64,000 nucleotides of DNA from Cryobacterium psychrophilum (GTDB lineage Bacteria; Actinomycetota; Actinomycetes; Actinomycetales; Microbacteriaceae), in contig NZ_SODI01000001.1 in the NCBI RefSeq assembly GCF_004365915.1, positions 186,001 through 250,000 of the forward strand, read 5' to 3'. Every line of letters starts with the position of its first letter. Position 1 is the stretch's first letter. A program made the position numbers and the translations under genes. Below are positions 41,168 through 48,809 of the stretch, one piece after another. Below the pieces are notes generated by a model, which was given only the letters and a program-made list of their open reading frames with translations, did not search any database and was not told the DNA's origin.

Positions 41168-43852
41168 TCAGTGAGCGGCGTCGTCCCAGTTCGCGCCCCG
41201 ACCCACCTGAACCTCGAGTGGCACGAGCAGTTCCACGGCGGTACTCATCCGGTGGGTCACAACCTCCCGTAAGACGTCCCACTCGCCGGGAGCCACGTCA
41301 AAGATCAGTTCGTCGTGCACCTGCAGGAGCATGCGCGAGTCCATGCTGCGTGTGCCGAGGTCGCTCGCGATCCCGTTCATCGCGATCTTCATGATGTCCG
41401 CCGCCGAACCCTGGATCGGCGCGTTGAGGGCCGCACGCTCCGCATTTTCCCGGAGGGCTCGATTCGGGCTCTGCAGCTCGGGGAACGGACGTCGTCTGCC
41501 GAAGATTGTTTCCGTGTATCCGTCGACCTTTGCTTGCTCAACGACGTGCCGCAGGTAGTCGCGCACGGCCCCGAACCGTTCGAAATAGTCGGTCATCAAC
41601 TGCTTGGCTTCCTTTGTCTCGATCCGCAACTGCCTCGAGAGACCGAAGGCGCTGAGACCGTAGGCGAGGCCGTACGACATCGCTTTGACCTTGCTGCGCA
41701 TCTCGGCGGAAACGTCTTCCGGTGACACACCGAAGATCCTGGACCCGACGAACCGGTGCAGGTCTTCCCCGGCGGCGAACGCCTCAATGAGGCCGGCGTC
41801 CTCCGACAGGTGCGCCATGATGCGCATTTCGATCTGCGAGTAGTCCGCCGTGAGCAGGCATTCGCTGCCCTCGCCGGCGCGGAAGGCCGCTCGGATCCTG
41901 CGCCCCTCCTCCGTGCGAACGGGTATGTTCTGAAGGTTCGGGTCCGTCGAGGAGATTCTGCCGGTCGCCGTGCCGATCTGAACGTAGTTCGTGTGGATGC
42001 GGCCGGTGTCGTCAATGGCCCGATCGAGCGTCTCCACGATCTGGCGCAACTTCGTCGCGTCGCGATGCTTGAGGAGCAGATCGAGGAACGGATGCGGGTT
42101 GCTGGCCTGCAGGTCAGCGAGAGCACCGGCATCCGTGGAAAAGCCCGTCTTGTTCGCCCGCGTCTTGGGCATCTCCAGCTGGGTGAACAGCACGTCCTGC
42201 AGCTGCTTGGGCGATCCGAGGTTCACCTCGCGACCGATTTCGGCGTAGGCACTCGCGGCCAGCGCCGCCGACTTCTCGCCGAGCTCGGTCGACAGCGCAG
42301 ACAGCTCCTCGTGTGACACGGTGACACCGGCCAACTCCATGTCGACGAGGGTCATCAGGGTGGGCATCTCAATCTCGGACAGCACCTGCCGGGAACCCTC
42401 ATCGAGGGCCTCCATGACGGCGGCGGCAACGCGCACCGTGTACCAGGCCTGCATGGGAACGCCACCACCCGTCGCCTCGTCGGGAACCAACTGGTTCGGA
42501 TCGGTGACGGGAAGTTCTTCCTGCAGGTACCGACTGACGAGGTCAGACAGGGTCTTGTCCGGACCGCCCGGACGCACGAGCCACCCGGCCACGAGGGTGT
42601 CGATCGCCAGCGCACTGAACGCCACCCCGCTGCGACGCAGCGCCTTGATCTGCATTTTCGCGTCGTGCATGAGCTTGGGCGCATCGCTCGCGAGCCACGC
42701 CTCGACGGGAGCGTAGTCTGCGCGTCCGGGGTGCCACGGCAGGTTGATGGTTTCGGTGAGGCTGGACAGACCGAAACCGATGGCCTTGCCCTCCTGTACC
42801 TCAACGGTGAAGCCCAGCCCCTGCGGTGACCCCGCGATCGAGCGCGCAATCCACGCTGCCAGCTCCTCGTCGAGAAGGTCCTGGGCGGGCGGTGCAAGCG
42901 GAGCGGCCGGGATTTCCTCGGCGGCGGCCGGGGAAGCAGCGACGGCTGCGGAACCCTCGGCCGTGACTTCCAGTTTCAGCACGCGGTCGAGAAGGCTCTT
43001 GAACTCCAGCCGCGAGAAGACGTCCCGCACGGCATCGGTGTTCATGGGATTCCGACCGAGGTCCGCCGGACCGACCGGCAGGTCGACCGTCGTGACGAGC
43101 CGGTTCAACCGGCGGTTACGGATCGCATTTTCCTTCTGCTCGCGCAGATTGTTCCCCACGACGCCCTTGATCTCCTCGGCGTGCTCCAGGATTCCGTCGA
43201 GGCTTCCGTACAGGCCGAGCCACTTCACGGCCGTCTTCTCGCCGACCTTCGAGATTCCAATGAGGTTGTCGCTCGTCTCACCAACGAGGGCGGCGACGTC
43301 GGGGTATTGTTCCGGCGCAATGCCGTACCGCTCACGCACTCGTGCGGGGTCGTATCGGGTGAGAGCCGAGACGCCCTGGCTCGCCGGATATAGCAGCGTC
43401 ACCTTGTCATTCACGAGCTGGATCGCATCGCGGTCACCGGAGACGACGAGAACATCGAAACCCGCCTCCGATCCCTGTACCGAAAGGGTCGCGAGGATAT
43501 CGTCGGCCTCGAAGTCTTCCTTCGTGATCGTGATGATGTTCATGGCCGCCAGCGCCTCCTGAAGAAGCGGTATCTGACCGAGAAATTCCGGGGGCGTCGC
43601 GTTGCGGGTGCCCTTGTATTCCGGGTATTCCCGCGTGCGGAACGAGGCACGTGAAATGTCGAAGGCCACGGCAATGTGCGTGGGCTTCTCGTTGCGCAGC
43701 AGGCTGAGCAGCATGGACAGGAAGCCGTGAATGGCGTTCGTGTGCTGCCCGTCGCGGGTCTGGAAGCTGTCCACGGGCAGGGCGTAGAACGCCCGGAACG
43801 CCAGGGAATGGCCATCGATGATCATGAGGGTAGGCTTTTCTGAATCCAACAC
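41168..43852 (-). CDS. polA: DNA polymerase I
   Basis: Repair and Okazaki-fragment polymerase of 894 residues. The N-terminal 5' nuclease domain (about 1-290) begins LMIIDGHSLAFRAFYALP. The middle exonuclease-like domain (about 325-500) lacks the catalytic DxE pair (FTVEVQEG is found in its place), so proofreading is probably absent, as in many actinobacterial PolI. The polymerase domain has motif A (TADYSQIEMRIMAHLS), the O-helix (AMSYGLAYGLSAFGLSRQL) and motif C (LLQVHDELIFDV). The GTG at 43852 has a TAGGCT six bases upstream; GGGAG is only two bases away, too close for normal use. Confidence 0.97.
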   Translation of the reverse strand: MLDSEKPTLMIIDGHSLAFRAFYALPVDSFQTRDGQHTNAIHGFLSMLLSLLRNEKPTHIAVAFDISRASFRTREYPEYKGTRNATPPEFLGQIPLLQEALAAMNIITITKEDFEADDILATLSVQGSEAGFDVLVVSGDRDAIQLVNDKVTLLYPASQGVSALTRYDPARVRERYGIAPEQYPDVAALVGETSDNLIGISKVGEKTAVKWLGLYGSLDGILEHAEEIKGVVGNNLREQKENAIRNRRLNRLVTTVDLPVGPADLGRNPMNTDAVRDVFSRLEFKSLLDRVLKLEVTAEGSAAVAASPAAAEEIPAAPLAPPAQDLLDEELAAWIARSIAGSPQGLGFTVEVQEGKAIGFGLSSLTETINLPWHPGRADYAPVEAWLASDAPKLMHDAKMQIKALRRSGVAFSALAIDTLVAGWLVRPGGPDKTLSDLVSRYLQEELPVTDPNQLVPDEATGGGVPMQAWYTVRVAAAVMEALDEGSRQVLSEIEMPTLMTLVDMELAGVTVSHEELSALSTELGEKSAALAASAYAEIGREVNLGSPKQLQDVLFTQLEMPKTRANKTGFSTDAGALADLQASNPHPFLDLLLKHRDATKLRQIVETLDRAIDDTGRIHTNYVQIGTATGRISSTDPNLQNIPVRTEEGRRIRAAFRAGEGSECLLTADYSQIEMRIMAHLSEDAGLIEAFAAGEDLHRFVGSRIFGVSPEDVSAEMRSKVKAMSYGLAYGLSAFGLSRQLRIETKEAKQLMTDYFERFGAVRDYLRHVVEQAKVDGYTETIFGRRRPFPELQSPNRALRENAERAALNAPIQGSAADIMKIAMNGIASDLGTRSMDSRMLLQVHDELIFDVAPGEWDVLREVVTHRMSTAVELLVPLEVQVGRGANWDDAAH

Positions 43853-43858
43853 GCTCCC

Positions 43859-43864
43859 AGCCTA
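43859..43864 (-). promoter_or_regulatory. -10-like TAGGCT, predicted leaderless polA start
   Basis: TAGGCT is followed by GGGAGC and the polA GTG. The alternative reading is that GGGAG serves a TTG at the next codon. Confidence 0.35.
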
Positions 43865-43909
43865 CAAGCGTCATCCGGGCTGAAGCTGGCACATCGACCA
43901 GAGGTGAAC

Positions 43910-44332
43910 ATGTTCAATCAGACCGAAGACGCATCCGCATGGCTTGAGAAGCGGGGCGGCGGAGCGTTGGCCGACAAGATGGGCATCGAATTCACCGAGT
44001 TCACGATCCAGCGGGCCGTGGCGCGGATGCCGGTCGAGGGCAACACCCAGCCGGCGATGCTCATGCACGGTGGGGCATACGTCGTACTCGGGGAATCGTT
44101 GGGTTCCATGGCGGCCAACCTGCACGCCGGCGCGGGCAAGCTCGCCGTGGGAATCGAGATCAACGCCTCACACAATCGGTCTGCGACGTCCGGTTACGTC
44201 ACGGGCGTCTGCACTCCGATCCACCTGGGCCGAACCCTGACCACCCATGAGATCGTCGTAACGGATGATCAAGGTCGCCGCTGTTCAACGATTCGCATCA
44301 CGAATCTCATCAAGGAGATGCCCGCGGCCTGA
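43910..44332 (+). CDS. Hotdog-fold thioesterase (PaaI/YdiI type)
   Basis: The 140-residue hotdog protein probably hydrolyses acyl-CoA thioesters. It has the family pattern MGIEFTEFTIQRAVARMPVE, LMHGGAYVVLGESLGSMAA (about residues 48-66, with the active-site Glu in GES on the central helix) and the G-N-H substrate region NASHNRSATSG. The ATG at 43910 is chosen because GAGGTGA lies just upstream; a GTG at 43904 is inside that site. Standing between polA and pdtaR is normal for actinobacteria (Rv1627-1629 region in mycobacteria, from memory). Confidence 0.9.
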   Translation: MFNQTEDASAWLEKRGGGALADKMGIEFTEFTIQRAVARMPVEGNTQPAMLMHGGAYVVLGESLGSMAANLHAGAGKLAVGIEINASHNRSATSGYVTGVCTPIHLGRTLTTHEIVVTDDQGRRCSTIRITNLIKEMPAA

Positions 44333-44378
44333 TCGCGCTGCCCCCGAGCGCGTCGGGGAGTGCGGGCACGACGCACAC

Positions 44379-44417
44379 AGCCGGTGGGTTGGGCACCGAA
44401 GTACCCACCCACCGGCT
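44379..44417. terminator. Bidirectional hairpin between the thioesterase gene and pdtaR
   Basis: AGCCGGTGGGT (44379-44389) pairs with ACCCACCGGCT (44407-44417), with further GGG/CCC pairing inside. It sits between two convergent genes. T-runs are lacking on both sides, so efficiency is uncertain. Confidence 0.65.
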
Positions 44418-44430
44418 GATCGGTGCGGGT

Positions 44431-45036
44431 CTACTTCTTCGCGCTGAGCTGCTCGATGATCGCCTGGGAGACGTCGTGCATGGTGAGACGGCGGTCCATG
44501 GACGCCTTCTGGATCCAGCGGAACGCCTCGGGTTCGGTCAGGCCCATTTTCTCGTTGAGCAGGCCCTTGGCCCGGTCGACGAGCTTGCGAGTCTCGAACC
44601 GCTCGACGAGGTCGGCGACCTCGGCCTCGAGCGTGATGATCTGGCTATAGCGCGAGAGGGCGATCTCGATCGCGGGCAACAGATCGTTGGGCGTGAAGGG
44701 CTTGACCACGTAGGCGAGCGCTCCCGCCTCGGTGGCACGCTCGACGAGCTCCTTCTGGCTGAATGCCGTCAGGAGAACGACAGGGGCGATGTGTTCCTTG
44801 GACAGGCGCTCGGCGGCGCTGATGCCGTCGAGCTGTGGCATCTTCACGTCCATGATCACGAGGTCGGGGCGGAGTTCTCGCGCAAGCGCCACCGCAGTCT
44901 CTCCGTCACCGGCTTCACCAACGACTTCGAAGCCGTTGTCACGGAGAATTTCGACGATGTCGAGGCGGATAAGGGACTCGTCCTCCGCGACGACAACGCG
45001 ACGGGGAGGGCTGGGGGTGCTGTCTTGGTCGGTCAC
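44431..45036 (-). CDS. pdtaR: ANTAR-domain response regulator (PdtaR-like)
   Basis: A two-domain transcription-antitermination regulator of 201 residues. The receiver domain (about 12-130) has the acidic pocket at Glu18/Asp19, the phospho-acceptor Asp63 (IMDVKMPQ), a Thr in LLTAFS and the Lys of VVKPF. The C-terminal ANTAR domain (about 138-198: LVDRAKGLLNEKMGLTEPEAFRWIQ is its core) binds paired RNA stem-loops in characterised homologues. The GTG at 45036 is used, with TAGGCT seven bases upstream. No histidine kinase is adjacent, as with mycobacterial pdtaR/pdtaS. Confidence 0.93.
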   Translation of the reverse strand: MTDQDSTPSPPRRVVVAEDESLIRLDIVEILRDNGFEVVGEAGDGETAVALARELRPDLVIMDVKMPQLDGISAAERLSKEHIAPVVLLTAFSQKELVERATEAGALAYVVKPFTPNDLLPAIEIALSRYSQIITLEAEVADLVERFETRKLVDRAKGLLNEKMGLTEPEAFRWIQKASMDRRLTMHDVSQAIIEQLSAKK

Positions 45037-45043
45037 GCCCAAA

Positions 45044-45058
45044 AGCCTACGGTATTCT
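45044..45058. promoter_or_regulatory. Overlapping divergent -10 boxes for pdtaR and tRNA-Leu
   Basis: TAGGCT on the minus strand (45049-45044) lies seven bases before the pdtaR GTG. TATTCT on the plus strand (45053-45058) lies 16 bp before the tRNA. Only 38 bp separate the pdtaR start codon from the mature tRNA. Confidence 0.4.
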
Positions 45059-45074
45059 TGACGAGTACATGTGA

Positions 45075-45157
45075 GCCGGTGTGGCGGAATGGTAGACGCG
45101 GAGCACTCAAAATGCTTTGTTCGCAAGGACGTGTGGGTTCGAGTCCCACCACCGGTA
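45075..45157 (+). tRNA. tRNA-Leu (anticodon CAA)
   Basis: The acceptor stem GCCGGTG pairs with CACCGGT (G-U at the first pair), with discriminator A at 45157. The anticodon loop CTCAAAA reads anticodon CAA (codon UUG). The long variable arm (TTTGTTCGCAAGGAC region) marks a class II tRNA. The T-arm is GTGGG-TTCGAGT-CCCAC. The 3' CCA is not encoded. A terminator follows. Confidence 0.96.
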
Positions 45158-45172
45158 CCGCTAAATAAAAAG

Positions 45173-45199
45173 AAAACCCCTGCTCAGGCAGGGGTTTTT
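45173..45199 (+). terminator. Intrinsic terminator after tRNA-Leu
   Basis: AAAACCCCTGC, loop TCAG, GCAGGGG and TTTTT form a perfect rho-independent terminator. Because the stem is flanked by A's on the left, it may also serve the convergent tetR gene. Confidence 0.92.
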
Positions 45200-45250
45200 C
45201 TGTTTGTATCTGAGTCGACCGTGCAGTTCGAGAGCGGCGACGGCGCGCCG

Positions 45251-45856
45251 CTAACCAATATTCTCCGCGCGGATCGACGAGACCCTGCTCGTGAGCTGAC
45301 CCGAGAATGTGGCGAGGATGGCCTGTACGACCTCCTCCCTGGGGCGTTCGGGATCGAAAACGAGCCATTCGAGCCCCACGAGCAATGTTGCCCCGAAGAC
45401 GCCACTGGCGATGAGTTTGGCCCGGCCCGGGCGCGCGTCCGGTGGGAGAGCCTCCGTGATCGCCGCCGCAAATTCAGCCAGTGCGGCATGTCGAAATTCA
45501 AACGACGATTCCTGCCACGTGCGGTCCGTCCGAAAGGTCTCCCCCGCAATTACCCTGGCGAGGGCGGTGTTGCCGGAAATGCGCTCAAGGAGGGTTTCCA
45601 CCAGAGCCTCGATTGCCCCCCATCCCGACTTTCCGGATCGTGCAGCCGCGAGCGCCTCGGTGAGTGCTGACATCCCCTCAAGCAGGAGGCCCTCGAAGAT
45701 TTTGCCTTTAGAGGGGAAGTTGTAATACAGCGTGCCCTTGGCCACTCCCGCACGCTGGGCCACATCGTCCATGGACGTTCCGCTGATCCCCTGCTCGGCG
45801 GCGAGGCTGAGAGCCGCGTCGAGGATCGCTCGTTTTGATCTGGTCTCGCGTGCCAT
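45251..45856 (-). CDS. TetR/AcrR-family transcriptional regulator
   Basis: The 201-residue protein has an N-terminal TetR helix-turn-helix (about residues 8-55: AILDAALSLAAEQGISGTSM, VAQRAGVAKGTLYYNFPSK) and a ligand-binding C-terminal domain (about 75-200) of the kind found in regulators of YhgE-type transporters. The ATG at 45856 has GAGGGG upstream. It is divergent from the pseudo-ABC/yhgE pair across a 148-bp gap that contains a perfect 14-bp palindrome, so it most likely represses both directions. Confidence 0.93.
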   Translation of the reverse strand: MARETRSKRAILDAALSLAAEQGISGTSMDDVAQRAGVAKGTLYYNFPSKGKIFEGLLLEGMSALTEALAAARSGKSGWGAIEALVETLLERISGNTALARVIAGETFRTDRTWQESSFEFRHAALAEFAAAITEALPPDARPGRAKLIASGVFGATLLVGLEWLVFDPERPREEVVQAILATFSGQLTSRVSSIRAENIG

Positions 45857-45881
45857 CTGTTGCCGCCCCTCGGTGGTCTCC

Positions 45882-45910
45882 TTGATCCTGCACTGACTAG
45901 TCAGTATAGT
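45882..45910 (+). promoter_or_regulatory. Promoter with palindromic operator in the spacer (tetR / 46005 gene)
   Basis: TTGATC (45882-45887) and TATAGT (45905-45910) are spaced by 17 bp. The perfect palindrome ACTGACTAGTCAGT (45892-45905) fills the spacer and touches the -10 box, so bound repressor would block RNA polymerase. On the other strand TATACT (45908-45903) could be the tetR -10 box. Expected start near 45917, giving a leader of about 88 nt before the 46005 ATG. Confidence 0.65.
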
Positions 45911-46004
45911 TTGAACTACGCCCTGCAGCGACGCACGTGTCCGATCTTCGTGACAGGCCATAGTCCGCGCACACACCGAACACGCACTTGTCGAGGGCAC
46001 ACAT

Positions 46005-46619
46005 ATGCATGTCATTCTCTCTGCGGTCAGCAAGGGACCCAACGATTCCTCCCTGCCGCCAACATCCGTTGAATTCTCCAGCGGAACCGCGACTCTGGCC
46101 CGCGCCGAAACGGAGCGACGGCCCACGGTACTCGGCCTGATCGCGAGCGGACGAATGCGCGCCGATGCGGGTCGGGTCACCATCGACGGGGCGACGGACT
46201 ATTCCGCGCTGCGCCGACGCGTCGCCCTCATCGACGCGCCGGGAGTGTGCGAACCAGCCGATGACGTCACGGTGGCGCAGGTCGTTGCCGAAGAGCTGAT
46301 GTTTGCCGGGCGCGTCGGAACGCGCCGCAGCGTGCTGCGGGTCCTGGCGGACCTCGGGCTGAGCAGCGACGAGAAGTCCGCCATGGCGAATCTGGGACCC
46401 GACGCCCGCATCCGCCTGCTCACGGAACTTGCCGTGCGTCGCGAGGGCGTCGAAGGCCTCGTGCTCTGTTCCCCCGATCGGCACGGCGGGAACCCGCGGG
46501 GCTGGTGGGCCATCGCACAGGGCCTCGCTGCGCGCGGCTATGCGGTTCTCGCCATCGCCGGGGATGCCTCCGCCCACGCCATCTCCGCCCATACGTTCGA
46601 GCTTGAGGGAATTGCCTGA
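46005..46619 (+). CDS. Degenerate ABC-ATPase-like protein
   Basis: The 204-residue protein aligns by eye with ABC ATP-binding domains, but its nucleotide motifs are gone. Where Walker A should be it reads ETERRPTVLGLIASGRMRAD, without the Gly-Lys-Ser/Thr loop, followed by the usual AGRVTIDG strand. The signature region reads LGPDARIRLLTELAV instead of LSGGQ, and the Walker B region reads GLVLCSPDRHGG without DE. It therefore probably cannot hydrolyse ATP and may be a structural or regulatory partner of the YhgE protein, whose ATG overlaps its stop by one base. GAGGG lies eight bases before the ATG. Confidence 0.8.
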   Translation: MHVILSAVSKGPNDSSLPPTSVEFSSGTATLARAETERRPTVLGLIASGRMRADAGRVTIDGATDYSALRRRVALIDAPGVCEPADDVTVAQVVAEELMFAGRVGTRRSVLRVLADLGLSSDEKSAMANLGPDARIRLLTELAVRREGVEGLVLCSPDRHGGNPRGWWAIAQGLAARGYAVLAIAGDASAHAISAHTFELEGIA

Positions 46620-48724
46620 TGAAGATCTTTGCCATGGTGCGCGCCGAACTGGCGCGCCTCACCTCCACGGCCATGTCCCGGATCGCCCTGATCGCACTTC
46701 TCCTCGTGCCTGTTGTCTACGGCGGCCTCTATCTCTGGGCCAACCAGGATCCCTACGCGGGGCTCGACCGGGTCCCGGTCGCGCTCGTCGTCGCCGACAC
46801 GGGCGCGGAGAAGGACGGTGCACCAGAGAACTACGGCGACGAGGTGGCCACCCAGCTCGTCGCCGATGCGGATTTCGAGTGGCACCGCGTCTCGGCAGCG
46901 AAGGCGCACTCCGGGGTCACGGACTCCATCTATGACTTCAGCGTCACGATCCCGGCCGATTTCTCGACCGCCATCGTCTCCGCCGCGGGTGATTCCCCGC
47001 ACCGGGCGACCATCACCCTGGCCACCAACGACACCACGGGCTACCTCGCCTCAACGATCGGTACCCAGGCCGCCAAATCCATTCGCGCGGCCATCGTGAC
47101 CAAGGTCAACAGGCAGGCCGCGGACGGCTTCCTCCTCGGACTCTCCGACGTACGCTCCAGCCTCGTCAAGGCCACCGATGGAGCCGGTGAGGTCACGGAC
47201 GGCGCGGCATCCGCTGCGACCGGCGCCGAGGACCTGGTGTCGGGCGCGGAGCAGCTCTCGATCGGTGCGCACGACCTCTCCAGCGGCCTCGGCACCCTCA
47301 ACGAGGCCACCGGCACGCTTGCGACCGGTGCGGGCCAGGTCGATGCGGGGGCCGCCTCGGTCGCGCAGGGCACCGGCAAGGTGGCGGACGCCACCACCTC
47401 CGTCGCTGCCGGGGCTGATCGACTCGCCACCGGCACGGATCAGGTTGCGACGGGAGCCGCCTCACTGGCCGCCGCACAGTCGGCACTCTCCGGAGCTGTG
47501 GCAGGCGCCGGCCAGAGCACGGCCGACGCCGCGTCCGCGCTCCTCACCGCGCGCCGCAGCATCGCCGCTCAGCTGGATTCGGACGGGCTGACGCCAGCAC
47601 AGATCGACTCGGTTCTCGCGACGCTCGACGCCCCCGGCGCACGGATAGACACGGCAGGAACCGTCCTGCAGTCCGCCGGCGCCCAGATCGATCAACTGGT
47701 CGCGGCGGGAGACCAGGTCTCCGCCGGTGCGCGGGCGAGCGCCACGGGTGCGGCGACGCTTGCGGACGGGGCGCACGAGACGCAGGTCGGCGCCGGCCAG
47801 GCAGCCGATGGTGCCAACCAGACCGCAGCCGGAGCCCACACCCTGGCCACCGGGGCGGCCGACGTGCACACCGGCGCCGCCACAGCGGCCGAGGGAGGTG
47901 CGAAGCTTGACACGGGAACCGCAGCCCTGAATACGGGAGCCGGGGACCTGCGCACCGGACTGGCTGATCTGGCGACCGGAGCGGCCACCCTGCGCGACGG
48001 ACTCCAGTCCGGTGTGGATGAGATCCCCGCCTCTGACCCGGAGAGTCGCGCCCTGCAGGGCACCACCATCGCCGACCCCGTTGACCTCAATACGGCCGCC
48101 GTGACGAGTGCGGGCACGTACGGGGCAGGACTCGCTCCGTTCTTCATCAGCCTGGCCGGGTGGATCGGAATCTATGCCCTGTTCCTCATCGTCAAGCCCG
48201 TTTCGCGACGCGCCATCACCGCGCTGCACTCCCCCGTCAAGATCACCCTCGCCGGCTGGCTGACCCCCGGGTTGCTCGGCATGGTGCAGATGGCCGTGCT
48301 GTTCGCCATCGTGGCAGGCGCTCTCGGCTTCACCGTTCACAATCCGGGGGGCACCTACGCGATGATGGGCCTCGCCGCCCTCACGTTTGCGGCCATCATT
48401 CTCGCCCTCAACGTCTGGCTGGGCAGCGTCGGACAGTTCATTGGCCTCGTGCTGATGGTCGTTCAACTGGTGACGGCGGGAGGCACCTTCCCCTGGCAGA
48501 CGTTGCCGTTCCCGCTCGATTGGCTGCACCACATTATGCCGATGAGTTACGCCGTCGACGGCATCCGCCAACTGATGTACGGCGGAACCCCGGCTACCGC
48601 CTGGGCCGATGCCGGCGTTCTGGTGCTGTGGCTGGTGGGCGCGCTGGTACTCACGCTCGTCGGCGTCATCCGAATGACACATTTCCGCACCCTGCGTGAC
48701 CTGCGACCGAGCCTGATCGGCTAG
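46619..48724 (+). CDS. YhgE/Pip-type ABC-2 membrane protein, 701 aa
   Basis: The protein has one N-terminal helix (about residues 19-39), a large extracytoplasmic region, and about five C-terminal helices (about 500-695) of the ABC-2 permease fold. Residues about 180-465 form a long run of GA-rich, heptad-like repeats (patterns such as LATGAGQVDAGAASVAQGTG), typical of YhgE/phage-infection-protein (Pip) relatives and likely a helical stalk. It overlaps the pseudo-ATPase by one base. Relatives include phage receptors and type VII-like secretion (EsaA-like) proteins; function here is unknown, perhaps efflux or lipid export. Confidence 0.88.
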   Translation: MKIFAMVRAELARLTSTAMSRIALIALLLVPVVYGGLYLWANQDPYAGLDRVPVALVVADTGAEKDGAPENYGDEVATQLVADADFEWHRVSAAKAHSGVTDSIYDFSVTIPADFSTAIVSAAGDSPHRATITLATNDTTGYLASTIGTQAAKSIRAAIVTKVNRQAADGFLLGLSDVRSSLVKATDGAGEVTDGAASAATGAEDLVSGAEQLSIGAHDLSSGLGTLNEATGTLATGAGQVDAGAASVAQGTGKVADATTSVAAGADRLATGTDQVATGAASLAAAQSALSGAVAGAGQSTADAASALLTARRSIAAQLDSDGLTPAQIDSVLATLDAPGARIDTAGTVLQSAGAQIDQLVAAGDQVSAGARASATGAATLADGAHETQVGAGQAADGANQTAAGAHTLATGAADVHTGAATAAEGGAKLDTGTAALNTGAGDLRTGLADLATGAATLRDGLQSGVDEIPASDPESRALQGTTIADPVDLNTAAVTSAGTYGAGLAPFFISLAGWIGIYALFLIVKPVSRRAITALHSPVKITLAGWLTPGLLGMVQMAVLFAIVAGALGFTVHNPGGTYAMMGLAALTFAAIILALNVWLGSVGQFIGLVLMVVQLVTAGGTFPWQTLPFPLDWLHHIMPMSYAVDGIRQLMYGGTPATAWADAGVLVLWLVGALVLTLVGVIRMTHFRTLRDLRPSLIG

Positions 48725-48743
48725 TGCGCGGTGCGGGCGTGAG

Positions 48744-48786
48744 AAGAGCCCCGCCCCACGTCGAGTCGACGTGGGGCGGGGCTCTT
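48744..48786. terminator. 43-bp perfect palindrome between yhgE-like gene and pyk
   Basis: Two 21-bp perfectly complementary arms (beginning AAGAGCCCCGCCCC) flank a single G at 48765. It follows the yhgE-like stop and faces the pyk stop, so it is likely a bidirectional terminator; the T-rich tail is short (TTCC). Confidence 0.85.
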
Positions 48787-48809
48787 CCTCGTTCGCGGTG
48801 TGACCCGGA

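Noticed and set aside
47150..48020. Possible CRISPR or minisatellite in the repetitive DNA of the YhgE-type gene
   Set aside because: The repetition is at protein level (GA heptads); there are no identical repeats with unique spacers.
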